NCBI GenBank assembly: GCA_025928435.1
Contig: JAICJM010000160.1
Coordinates: forward strand, 1-9,530
DNA: 9,530 nucleotides
Reading direction: 5' to 3'
From: Thermoleophilia bacterium
Lineage (GTDB): Bacteria; Actinomycetota; Thermoleophilia; Gaiellales; JAICJC01
Both the position numbers and the translations under genes were made by a program. How positions within the stretch are numbered: position 1 is the first letter of the stretch; every line of letters begins with the position of its first letter. Below the pieces are notes generated by a model that made no database searches, was not told the DNA's origin, and saw only the letters and a program-made list of their open reading frames with translations. Positions 1-6,232 of the stretch are shown here, in pieces.

Positions 1-1438
1 CGCGGCCCAGCTCGTGCTTGGCCACCCGCCCGGTCGGCGTATGCGGAAGCTCGGCGGTCGCCTCCATGTAGCGCGGCACCTTGAAGGGCGCGAGCAGCCC
101 GGCGGCATGGTCGCGCACGGCAGCGAGGTCGGCCGCCGGGTCGTGGAGGACGACGAATGCCTTGATCTCCTCCTCCGAGAGCTCGGACGGCACGCCCACC
201 ACGGCCGCTTCGAACACGGCGGGATGGCCGGCCAGCGCCTCCTCGATCTCGGCGGGCGCGACGTTCTCGCCCCGGCGCCGGATCACCTCCTTGACCCGGC
301 CGACGAACGTGTAGATGCCCTCGCCGTCGACCGTCACCAGGTCGCCCGTGCGCAGCCAGCCGTCGTCCGAGAGCACCTTCGCCGTCTCCTCCGGCATGTC
401 CCAGTAGCCCTTCATCACGGCGGGGTTGCGCAGCTCGAGCTCGCCCACCTCGCCGGGCGCGGCCGGGCGGCCGTCGCGCATCACCCGGCCCTCGTTGACG
501 ACGCCGAGCCTCGGGTGCTGGCGGATGCTCCCGAGGGTGCCGAAGGGGCGCGTCCCCCGCGGCCAGATCGTCCCGTAGGGGGTCTCGGACATGGCGTACC
601 CGCACACGATGCGCAGGCCGAAGCGGCGCTCGATCTCGAGCTGCCGCTCCTTCGGCGGCGCCGGCCCCGTGTAGCAGAGCCGCAGCGGCGTGTCGGCGTC
701 GTCGGGCCGCTCCGGCTGCCGCATCAGGATCTCGAGCATCGCGCCGATCGCGTTGAACTCGGTTGCGCCGTGCCTCCGGGCCGAGTCGAGGAACCCGCTG
801 GCCGAGAAGCCGGGCAGGAGCGCCAGGCTGGCGCGCGCGGCGACCGAGCCGAGCATCGAGTAGGTGGGCGCGTTGATGTGGAACAGCGGGAGCGACGTCA
901 TCAGCCGGTCGTCGGGCCCGAGTTCCATCCACCACGGGAAACCCTCGCCCGCCATCACGTAGGCGCGGTGGGTCTGGGTGACGAGCTTCGAGCGGCCGGT
1001 CGTCCCCGACGTCGGGATCAGGACGGCGGCGTCGTCGGGGCCGGCGGGCCCCGTACCCTCGAACCCCGCCTCGGCCTCGAACAGCCGCTCGACCGGGACG
1101 GCGCCCTCGACCGCGGGGTCAGAGACGACGAGGCGCGGCCGCACCTGGGCCAGGAGCCCCGTCAGCTCGGCCTCGGCGCTGCGCGGGTTGGCGGTGACGA
1201 GGATGGTGCCCGCGTAGGCGGACGCGAGCCACGTGAAGAGGTGGTCGGGGGTGCTGCGCATCGTCGCGAGCACGAGGTCGCCCGGCCCGAGCCCTGCCGC
1301 GCCGAGAGCCGCCGCCGCCCGCCCCACCCGTTCGCGCGCCCCGGCGTAGGTGAACGACTCGTCCCCGGCCACGAGCCACACCTTGTCCGGGGCCGCCGCG
1401 ACGGCCTCCTCGAACAGCTCCGGGATCGTCTGCGGCAT
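1..1438 (-). CDS. AMP-dependent acyl-CoA ligase/synthetase, C-terminus cut by window edge
   Basis: This is an ANL-superfamily enzyme, which activates a carboxylic acid with ATP to an acyl-adenylate and then transfers it to CoA in the cytoplasm. The reading frame starts at ATG 1438 (MPQTIPELFEEAV) and stays open to the window edge, giving 479 visible residues; relatives are usually about 500-520, so only a short tail is missing. Visible motifs are the ATP-binding loop TSGTTGRSK (about 143-151), SLPLFHIN, the adenylate motif YAMSET (about 281-286), GWLRTGD (about 360-366), the hinge region GRVKEVIRRRGENV, and PTGRVAK with the probable catalytic lysine K474. No Shine-Dalgarno sequence is obvious, and only a weak GATGAT box lies 8 bases upstream. 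It is divergent from the decarboxylase at 1501. The fold and reaction class are secure. The acyl substrate is not: it could be a carnitine/crotonobetaine-like, medium-chain or aromatic acid. Confidence 0.93.
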   Translation of the reverse strand, partial: MPQTIPELFEEAVAAAPDKVWLVAGDESFTYAGARERVGRAAAALGAAGLGPGDLVLATMRSTPDHLFTWLASAYAGTILVTANPRSAEAELTGLLAQVRPRLVVSDPAVEGAVPVERLFEAEAGFEGTGPAGPDDAAVLIPTSGTTGRSKLVTQTHRAYVMAGEGFPWWMELGPDDRLMTSLPLFHINAPTYSMLGSVAARASLALLPGFSASGFLDSARRHGATEFNAIGAMLEILMRQPERPDDADTPLRLCYTGPAPPKERQLEIERRFGLRIVCGYAMSETPYGTIWPRGTRPFGTLGSIRQHPRLGVVNEGRVMRDGRPAAPGEVGELELRNPAVMKGYWDMPEETAKVLSDDGWLRTGDLVTVDGEGIYTFVGRVKEVIRRRGENVAPAEIEEALAGHPAVFEAAVVGVPSELSEEEIKAFVVLHDPAADLAAVRDHAAGLLAPFKVPRYMEATAELPHTPTGRVAKHELGR

Positions 1439-1452
1439 GGACGCGGATCATC

Positions 1453-1480
1453 GCGGGTTGCCCGGGCCCGGTGCAACCGC
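1453..1480. repeat. Imperfect dyad in the divergent promoter region
   Basis: GGTTGC at 1456-1461 pairs with GCAACC at 1473-1478. The segment between them contains the self-palindrome CCGGGCCCGG (1462-1471) plus one extra T at 1472. Outer GC/GC bases can pair if G1455 is bulged. It lies between two divergent starts, so an operator is plausible. In such GC-rich DNA part of the symmetry could be chance. Confidence 0.4.
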
Positions 1481-1487
1481 CGGCGCG

Positions 1488-1493
1488 TAGACT
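1488..1493 (+). promoter_or_regulatory. Putative -10 box of the decarboxylase gene (leaderless type)
   Basis: TAGACT fits the TANNNT pattern and ends 7 bases before ATG 1501, so transcription would start at or next to the A of the start codon. No Shine-Dalgarno sequence precedes the ATG, consistent with a leaderless message. The box is flanked by a perfect 7-base inverted repeat, GCCGGCG (1479-1485) and CGCCGGC (1494-1500). No convincing -35 is visible. Confidence 0.45.
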
Positions 1494-1500
1494 CGCCGGC

Positions 1501-2937
1501 ATGACCCAGACCCCCTTCGCCGATGCGGTCGCCGCGTACCTGCGCGACATCCCGACGCCGATGACGACCCCCGGGCACAAGCGCAACCCGGACCTGGTGG
1601 GAGAGGGGTCGCTGCTGCTCTCGGACATCCCGCATCACGGCGGCGCGGACACGCTCCGAAACGACCACCAGGTGCTCGAGCAGGCCGAGGCGCTCGCGGC
1701 GTCGGCGTGGGGCGCCGACATGTGCCGCTTCAGCCACAACGGCTCGACCCACCCCAACCAGGCCTTCTGCCTTGCGGCCACCCGGCCGGGCGAGCCCGTG
1801 CTCGTGCACCGCACGTGCCACAAGTCGGTCTACTCCGGGCTGATCCTGGCGGGCGCGCGGCCGGTGTGGCTCTCGCCGGACGTGTCGGACGAGCTCGGGA
1901 TCCCGCTCGGGACGCCGGCCGACCGGGTCGCCGCCGCGCTCGACGTCGAGCCGGCGATTCGCACCGCCATCCTGACCGAGCCCTCCTACGTCGGCGTCCT
2001 CTCCGACCTGCCCGCGATCGCCGAGGCCTGCCACGCGCGCGGCGTCGCACTCATCTGCGACCACGCCTGGGCGGCCCACTTCGGCTTCGCGAGCACCGTG
2101 CCCCGCAACGCGCTCGCGCTCGGCGCCGACGCGATCGCCCTCAGCACGCACAAGACGCTCATGTCGCTCACGCCCGGCGCGCTGCTGCTCGCGCGCGACA
2201 CGGGCCGCATCGACCTCGAGCGGCTGGGAGCGGCCTTCGACATGCTGCTCACCACGAGCCCCTCGGCGATGATCTACGGCACGATCGATCAGGCCCGGGC
2301 GCGGATGCAGGCCGACGGCGAGGCGCTGATCGGGGCCGCGGTCGAGCTCTACGCGCGGGCGCGCGAGGGGGTCGAGACGATCGCGGGACTGCGGGTGCTC
2401 GGCGACGACGCCGTCCTCGGCCATCCGTCCGTGCTGGCCCGCGACCCGCTGAAGCTCGTCATCGACCTCGCCGGCGCGCACGCCGACGGCCTCGCCGTCG
2501 ACCGAGCGCTGCGGGCGCGGGGCGTGCAGGTCGAGGGCGCCGACCGGCGGCTGCTCATCCCGCACATCACGGTCGGCGACGACGCGAGCCGGGTCGACGC
2601 CTTCGTTCCGATCCTGCGCGCGGCCGTCGACGAGCACCGCGGCAGCGTCGGCGACCCGCCGCCGGTGGCGACATCGTGGCGCACGAACCCCGAGCAGGCG
2701 ATGACACCGCGCGAGGCGGCGTTCGCGCCCACGGAGCGCGTCGCTGCCGCCGACGCGGTGGGCCGGGTCGCTGCCGAGTTCGCGGTGCCGTACCCGCCGG
2801 GGATCCCGGCCCTCGCGCCCGGCGAGGTGATCGGCGCGGAGCTGTGGGAGCGGCTGCGGACGGAGGCGGCGCAGGGCGCCCGCATCTCCTACGCGACCGA
2901 CCCGGCGCTCGGCTCGTTCAAGGTGGTGGCGGGCTGA
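1501..2937 (+). CDS. Orn/Lys/Arg decarboxylase family PLP enzyme, short (wingless) form
   Basis: This is a fold-type I PLP enzyme of the Orn/Lys/Arg decarboxylase major-domain family, expected to decarboxylate a basic amino acid to a polyamine precursor in the cytoplasm. Motifs visible in order are MTTPGHKR (21-28), SHNGSTHPNQ (78-87, cofactor phosphate region), DHAWAAH (187-193, with D187 as the likely pyridine-nitrogen partner), STHKT with Schiff-base lysine K218, MTPREAAF (401-408) and YPPGIP (431-436) in the C-terminal domain. At 478 residues it matches the short Bacillus SpeA/YaaO type, which lacks the N-terminal wing domain of the 700-residue enterobacterial enzymes. I chose ATG 1501 rather than GTG 1471 because it begins right at the family N-terminus and follows a TAGACT box. 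Arginine, lysine and ornithine cannot be told apart here, and no agmatinase or spermidine synthase is adjacent. Confidence 0.92.
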   Translation: MTQTPFADAVAAYLRDIPTPMTTPGHKRNPDLVGEGSLLLSDIPHHGGADTLRNDHQVLEQAEALAASAWGADMCRFSHNGSTHPNQAFCLAATRPGEPVLVHRTCHKSVYSGLILAGARPVWLSPDVSDELGIPLGTPADRVAAALDVEPAIRTAILTEPSYVGVLSDLPAIAEACHARGVALICDHAWAAHFGFASTVPRNALALGADAIALSTHKTLMSLTPGALLLARDTGRIDLERLGAAFDMLLTTSPSAMIYGTIDQARARMQADGEALIGAAVELYARAREGVETIAGLRVLGDDAVLGHPSVLARDPLKLVIDLAGAHADGLAVDRALRARGVQVEGADRRLLIPHITVGDDASRVDAFVPILRAAVDEHRGSVGDPPPVATSWRTNPEQAMTPREAAFAPTERVAAADAVGRVAAEFAVPYPPGIPALAPGEVIGAELWERLRTEAAQGARISYATDPALGSFKVVAG

Positions 2938-3838
2938 CCTCGGCCGCCGGCGCGGTCGGCTCGCCGCTCGCCTGAAGCAGCACGCCGACGATGACGATCA
3001 CACCGCCGATCAGCGTGGCCGCGGCGGGCCGCTCCGAGACGGCGATCCACACCCACAGCGGGCCGAGGACGACCTCGAGCAGCGTGATCGTCGCGATCTC
3101 GGCGGCCGGGATCAGCCGCGCGCCGATCGAGAGCAGCGCCAGCCCGAGCCCGATCTGCCCGGCGCCGAGCGCGATCAGCAGCACGAAGTTGCGCCCGTCC
3201 ACGGCGCCGGGGTGGGCGAACGGGGCGGCGCAGACGAAGATCAGGACCTGGGCGAGGGCGGTGGCCGGTGCCATCGACATGTGCCGGTGGTGGCGCGTGA
3301 TCACGATGCTGACGGCGAACGAGAGCGGGATCACGATCGTGAGCAGGGTGACCAGGATGCCGCCGTTCCCGGGCGCGCCGACCATCACGCCAACGCCGGC
3401 GAGCGCGATCACCATTGCCATCCACGAGCGCCGCGACACCGACTCGCCGAGCGTGGCCCACGCGAGCAGCGCGGCGACCATCGGCGCGGCCGCCTGCAGG
3501 AAGAGCACGTTCGCGACGGTCGAGTAGTTCAGGGCGACGATGAACGAGCCGGACGCGAGCGCCGTCGAGACGCTCACGCCGACCATCGCCCAGCCACTGC
3601 CGCGCATCGGCGTGGCGGGCTCGCGCCGCCGGCCCGCGGCGACGAAGATCGCGAGCGCCACGAACGCGAACAGCGCCCGTCCCGCCACCTGCGTCCCCAG
3701 GCCCACGTGGAGCTCGCGCTGGAGGACGCCGGCAGTCGACCAGGCCAGGGCGGCGAGGGCGACGTAGGTCTGCCCGCGGCGATGCTGCGATCGCGAGATG
3801 CTGTCGATCGCCACGGACGTTGCCACGCCCGTAGTCAA
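2918..3838 (-). CDS. EamA-family (DMT superfamily) membrane transporter
   Basis: This is a 306-residue integral membrane protein with two tandem EamA repeats (about 26-155 and 163-289) and about ten hydrophobic helices, the usual layout for drug/metabolite transporters of the inner membrane. Helpful landmarks are WATLGES (127-133) at the end of the first repeat and the LLEVVLGPLWVWIAVSERP stretch (253-271) at the equivalent place in the second. The TTG start at 3838 is supported by GAGGG (3850-3846) with a 7-base spacer; in-frame GTG codons at residues 5 and 9 are alternatives. It begins 28 bases after the HD-GYP stop on the same strand, so co-transcription is likely. Its 3' end overlaps the convergent decarboxylase gene by 20 bases. 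The substrate cannot be read from sequence; export of metabolites, amino acids or amines is typical of the family. Confidence 0.9.
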   Translation of the reverse strand: MTTGVATSVAIDSISRSQHRRGQTYVALAALAWSTAGVLQRELHVGLGTQVAGRALFAFVALAIFVAAGRRREPATPMRGSGWAMVGVSVSTALASGSFIVALNYSTVANVLFLQAAAPMVAALLAWATLGESVSRRSWMAMVIALAGVGVMVGAPGNGGILVTLLTIVIPLSFAVSIVITRHHRHMSMAPATALAQVLIFVCAAPFAHPGAVDGRNFVLLIALGAGQIGLGLALLSIGARLIPAAEIATITLLEVVLGPLWVWIAVSERPAAATLIGGVIVIVGVLLQASGEPTAPAAEVSPPPP

Positions 3839-3852
3839 CCAGACGCCCTCGC

Positions 3853-3866
3853 GCCCGGCGCCGGGC
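3853..3866. repeat. 14-base perfect palindrome between HD-GYP and EamA genes
   Basis: GCCCGGCGCCGGGC is a perfect palindrome lying directly after the HD-GYP stop codon (3869-3867) and before the Shine-Dalgarno of the EamA gene. It has no T tract on either strand, so an intrinsic terminator is not supported. It could weaken read-through or form an RNA hairpin between the two genes, or it may be chance in GC-rich DNA. Confidence 0.35.
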
Positions 3867-5276
3867 CTAGGCGGCGATATCGGCGGCCGCGTCGGCGCCG
3901 ATGACGGCCAGGAGCGCGGCGGCGCAGGCCGGGTCGAACGCCGTCCCGGTGTCCGACTTGATCAGGTCGAGCGCCCGCTCGTGCGACCACGGCTCGCGGT
4001 AGGCGCGCCAGCTCGTGAGGGCGTCGAAGACGTCGCAGATCGAGAGGATCCGGGCCTCGAGCGGGATGTGCTCGCCGGCCAGGCCGTGCGGGTAGCCGCG
4101 GCCGTCGACGCGCTCGTGGTGCGCGAGCACGATCGGGATCTCCTCGTCGAAGCCGCCGACCCGCGTGAGGATGTTCGCGCCCGCCTGCGGGTGGGTCTTG
4201 ATCGTCCGGTACTCGTCGTCGCTCAGCTTGCCCGGCTTGTTCAGGATGTCCGGGGCGATCCGCAGCTTGCCGATGTCGTGGAGGAGCCCGGCCACCGCCA
4301 GCCGCCGCAGGGTCGGCGCCGGGAGCGAGAGCTGCTCGCCGACCGCGACCGCCAGCATCGCGACGTTCTGCGAGTGGACGAGGGTCGAGGGATCGTGGTG
4401 GTGCAGGTCGGCCTTCAGCGACTTGACGTAGCCGCCCAGGAGCTCGGACTCGGAGTCGAGCAGGTCCTGTGCCCGGGCGCGGCGGCGGAGCGCATACGTG
4501 GGGGCGCGGCGGGTGAGGTCGCGGGTGACCGCGGCCGCCACGGCCAGGAACCCGGACGCCTCCAGGCCATGGCCTGCCCAGAACGTCCACGACCAGACGG
4601 GCGAGAGCAGGTAGGTCGGAATCGCCGTCCCCAGCCACACCAGGCCGACGGCGACGACGGCGTCGCTGGGGCGGCGGGTGAGCAGGTAGGTCTGCCAGGT
4701 TCGCCAGGCCAGCCACGCGTACACAATGCAGGCGGGCGTGAGCAGGATGTAGACGCCGGGTGAGACATTGACCGGGATGAGCGGGATCAGGGCGGGATGG
4801 CCGAGGCCGATCGCGCCGAAGACCAGCAACGCCGTGACGGTGACGGCGGTGGCCTGGAGAATTCTGCGGGGTGCGTCCGTCACGCGGACGGGGACGAGCA
4901 GCGCGAGGGCGAACAGGATCCCGCCCGTGGGGACGGCGAGGGCGCCGGCGAGACCGATGGTGGCGTTGCGCCCGTACTCCCCGAGGATGAACCCCGGCGT
5001 CGCCGAGGCGTGGATGATGAGCAGCCCGGCCATGGCCAGGAAGCCGACGCCGATCAGGCCGCCGCGGATGTCGTTCTCGCGCATCGCGACCCGCACCATC
5101 AGCATCGCGGCCAGCAGGGCCGCCAGCGCCGCGCCTCCCACGGCGAGCACGTGCGTCGGGGGCGAGACGAAGACCCACGTCACCCGCACCGTGTCCGTGC
5201 GCACGAGGGTGTACCCGACGGCGGGGAAGAAGGCGAGCAGGAAGAGCCCGAGGCGGCGTATGCGGAGGTCGTTCAC
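3867..5276 (-). CDS. Membrane-anchored HD-GYP domain protein, probable c-di-GMP phosphodiesterase
   Basis: This is a 469-residue protein with a multi-helix membrane N-terminus and a cytoplasmic HD-GYP domain, the type that hydrolyses cyclic di-GMP. About seven or eight hydrophobic helices occupy residues 8-250 (for example about 8-24, 42-62, 73-90, 105-127, 138-158, 172-190, 206-224 and 230-250). A short linker (about 252-285) follows, then the catalytic domain with H301, the HDIGK metal motif (333-337), THPQAG (361-366), HHERVDGRGYP (386-396) and DVFDALTSWRAYR (415-427). All signature residues of an active enzyme appear present. There is no GGDEF, PAS or receiver domain; the membrane part is probably the sensor, but I do not recognise it as a named MASE type. 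GTG 5276 directly follows GGGAG, an unusually tight Shine-Dalgarno. A longer frame upstream would overlap the next gene and is rejected. Confidence 0.9.
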   Translation of the reverse strand: MNDLRIRRLGLFLLAFFPAVGYTLVRTDTVRVTWVFVSPPTHVLAVGGAALAALLAAMLMVRVAMRENDIRGGLIGVGFLAMAGLLIIHASATPGFILGEYGRNATIGLAGALAVPTGGILFALALLVPVRVTDAPRRILQATAVTVTALLVFGAIGLGHPALIPLIPVNVSPGVYILLTPACIVYAWLAWRTWQTYLLTRRPSDAVVAVGLVWLGTAIPTYLLSPVWSWTFWAGHGLEASGFLAVAAAVTRDLTRRAPTYALRRRARAQDLLDSESELLGGYVKSLKADLHHHDPSTLVHSQNVAMLAVAVGEQLSLPAPTLRRLAVAGLLHDIGKLRIAPDILNKPGKLSDDEYRTIKTHPQAGANILTRVGGFDEEIPIVLAHHERVDGRGYPHGLAGEHIPLEARILSICDVFDALTSWRAYREPWSHERALDLIKSDTGTAFDPACAAALLAVIGADAAADIAA

Positions 5277-5285
5277 CTCCCGGTT

Positions 5286-5308
5286 ATCGGGCGGATGCTG
5301 CGCCCGAT
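5286..5308. repeat. Perfect 8-base inverted repeat in the HD-GYP leader
   Basis: ATCGGGCG (5286-5293) and CGCCCGAT (5301-5308) are exact inverted repeats around a 7-base loop. The repeat ends 9 bases before the GTG start of the HD-GYP gene and next to its ribosome-binding purines. It could be an operator, or an RNA hairpin affecting translation. It lacks a T tract, so it is not a standard terminator. Confidence 0.5.
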
Positions 5309-5328
5309 TGAGGCGCCGCGCGAACGAA

Positions 5329-5358
5329 GACTGTCCCCGGGAAGCGGGGACAGTCCCC
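5329..5358. repeat. Compound palindrome GACTGTCCCCG / CGGGGACAGTC with nested GGGGACAGTCCCC
   Basis: GACTGTCCCCG (5329-5339) and CGGGGACAGTC (5345-5355) form a perfect 11-base stem around GGAAG. The right arm extends into a second palindrome, GGGGACAGTCCCC (5346-5358). It sits 9 bases beyond the stop codon of the isocitrate lyase/PEP mutase-family gene. The core matches the element at 6201-6213 under GGGG-W-CAG-W-CCCC, which suggests a dispersed palindromic repeat family rather than a one-off terminator. Confidence 0.6.
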
Positions 5359-5367
5359 ACTTGTCGC

Positions 5368-6168
5368 TCAGAACGCCGCGGTGCGCACGTCGCGCGGCAG
5401 GCCCCCGCGACCGTACTCGGAGCTGCCGCGGGTGCGCAGCTCCCGGGCGCCGGCGAGCATCGCCCCGTAGGCGGCGCTCGCGAGCAGCGATCCGGTCGAC
5501 ACCCGCCGCACGCCGAGCGCCTCCAGCTCGGAGACCGGCGGCACGTCGGGCAGCGCAAGCACGTTGACGGGCACGCCGACGGCTGTGACCACCGCGCGGA
5601 TGTCGGCCGGGTCGGTCAGGGCCGGCGCGTAGACGGCGTCGGCGCCCGCCTCGGCGTAGGCGACGAGCCGGCCGATGGTGTCGTCCAGGTCGTCGACGCC
5701 GTGGAGGTGGTTCTCGGCCCGGGCGGTCAGCACCATCGGGTCGCCCTCGTGTGCCGCCGCGACGGCGGCCGCGACCCGCTCGGTCGCGATGCCCACCGGG
5801 TCGATCCGGCCGGTCGCGGGGTCCCAGTCCTCGATCGAGCACCCGGCCGCACCCGCGGCGGCCAGCCGCCGCACCGACTCCGCCACGCCCGCCGGGTCGG
5901 AGGCGAACAGGCGCTCGCTGTCGACCGAGAGCGGCAGGTCGGTCGCCGCCGCCAGCCGCTCGACGTGGGCGACGAGCTCGTCCAGCGTCACGTTCTGGTC
6001 GTTGCGCCCGAGCGTCCAGGCGAACCCGGCGCTCGTGGTCGCGATCGCCTCGAACCCCGACCAGGCCAGCAGCCGGGCCGAGCCCTCGTCCCATGCGTTC
6101 GGCATCACGAAGATGCCGTCCGCCGCGTGCAGCTCCCGGAATCGCGCCCGGCGCTCGGCGACCGTCAT
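5368..6168 (-). CDS. Isocitrate lyase/phosphoenolpyruvate mutase (ICL/PEPM) family protein
   Basis: This is a 266-residue TIM-barrel enzyme of the ICL/PEPM superfamily, which makes or breaks C-C or P-C bonds next to a carboxylate using Mg2+. Visible landmarks are MPNAWDEGSARLL (22-34), TTSAGFAWTLGRND (44-57), SVDSE (81-85, probable metal-binding acids D83 and E85), CSIEDW (110-115, E113) and TARAENHL (148-155). The gating-loop position carries GRND and not the KKCGH cysteine motif of isocitrate and methylisocitrate lyases, so those reactions are unlikely. The length fits the compact single-domain members. ATG 6168 follows a TAGGGT box by 6 bases and has no Shine-Dalgarno, suggesting a leaderless transcript. 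Related palindromes flank the gene on both sides. The true substrate is unknown; a small oxaloacetate-hydrolase-like or carboxyphosphonate-mutase-like role are alternatives. Confidence 0.88.
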   Translation of the reverse strand: MTVAERRARFRELHAADGIFVMPNAWDEGSARLLAWSGFEAIATTSAGFAWTLGRNDQNVTLDELVAHVERLAAATDLPLSVDSERLFASDPAGVAESVRRLAAAGAAGCSIEDWDPATGRIDPVGIATERVAAAVAAAHEGDPMVLTARAENHLHGVDDLDDTIGRLVAYAEAGADAVYAPALTDPADIRAVVTAVGVPVNVLALPDVPPVSELEALGVRRVSTGSLLASAAYGAMLAGARELRTRGSSEYGRGGLPRDVRTAAF

Positions 6169-6174
6169 GGCAGC

Positions 6175-6180
6175 ACCCTA
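6175..6180 (-). promoter_or_regulatory. Putative -10 box of the ICL/PEPM-family gene
   Basis: On the minus strand TAGGGT fits TANNNT and is separated from ATG 6168 by only 6 bases, as expected for leaderless transcription. The -35 position, 17 bases further up (6198-6203), falls inside the 6195-6219 palindrome, so that palindrome could influence this promoter. Confidence 0.4.
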
Positions 6181-6194
6181 CCGCCGCTGCGTGC

Positions 6195-6219
6195 ATAAAC
6201 GGGGTCAGACCCCTTTTAT
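6195..6219. repeat. 25-base near-perfect palindrome centred on GGGGTCAGACCCC
   Basis: The core GGGGTCAGACCCC (6201-6213) is an exact palindrome around A6207. The flanks ATAAAC (6195-6200) and TTTTAT (6214-6219) extend it to 12-base arms with one mismatch (6200/6214). It lies in the 64-base gap between the GH4 stop and the ICL/PEPM start. It shares the pattern GGGG-W-CAG-W-CCCC with 5346-5358. Possible roles are a dispersed REP-like element, a regulator site, or a weak terminator of the GH4 gene (only GTTTAT follows the stem on that strand). Confidence 0.6.
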
Positions 6220-6232
6220 TCACCATCAACCA

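Noticed and set aside
1115..1124. GGGGTCAGAG, a partial match to the GGGGTCAGACCCC palindrome
   Set aside because: It lies within the acyl-CoA ligase coding region and lacks the right arm, so it is a chance half-match.
1471..1500. GTG 1471 as start of the decarboxylase
   Set aside because: It would place the intergenic dyad and the TAGACT box inside the gene and add residues absent from the family N-terminus.
14..1504. A 496-codon open frame on the plus strand opposite the acyl-CoA ligase
   Set aside because: Its translation is Arg/Gly/His-rich low-complexity sequence with no family motif, whereas the minus strand has a full set of acyl-CoA ligase motifs. It is a by-product of high GC.
1162..2637. 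A 491-codon minus-strand frame across the ligase 5' end and the decarboxylase
   Set aside because: It is antisense to two well-supported genes, with low-complexity charged residues and no recognisable domain.
5277..5558. Upstream extension of the HD-GYP frame to 5558
   Set aside because: It would run antiparallel to nothing useful but overlap the ICL/PEPM gene on the same strand by about 190 bases and cross two palindromes. The added residues are Cys/Arg-rich and unlike a signal or sensor.
6201..6220. Intrinsic terminator on the plus strand (GGGGTCAGACCCC followed by TTTTATT)
   Set aside because: No plus-strand gene ends upstream of it, and the stem is only 5 base pairs if a 3-base loop is allowed. 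A palindromic repeat or operator fits better.
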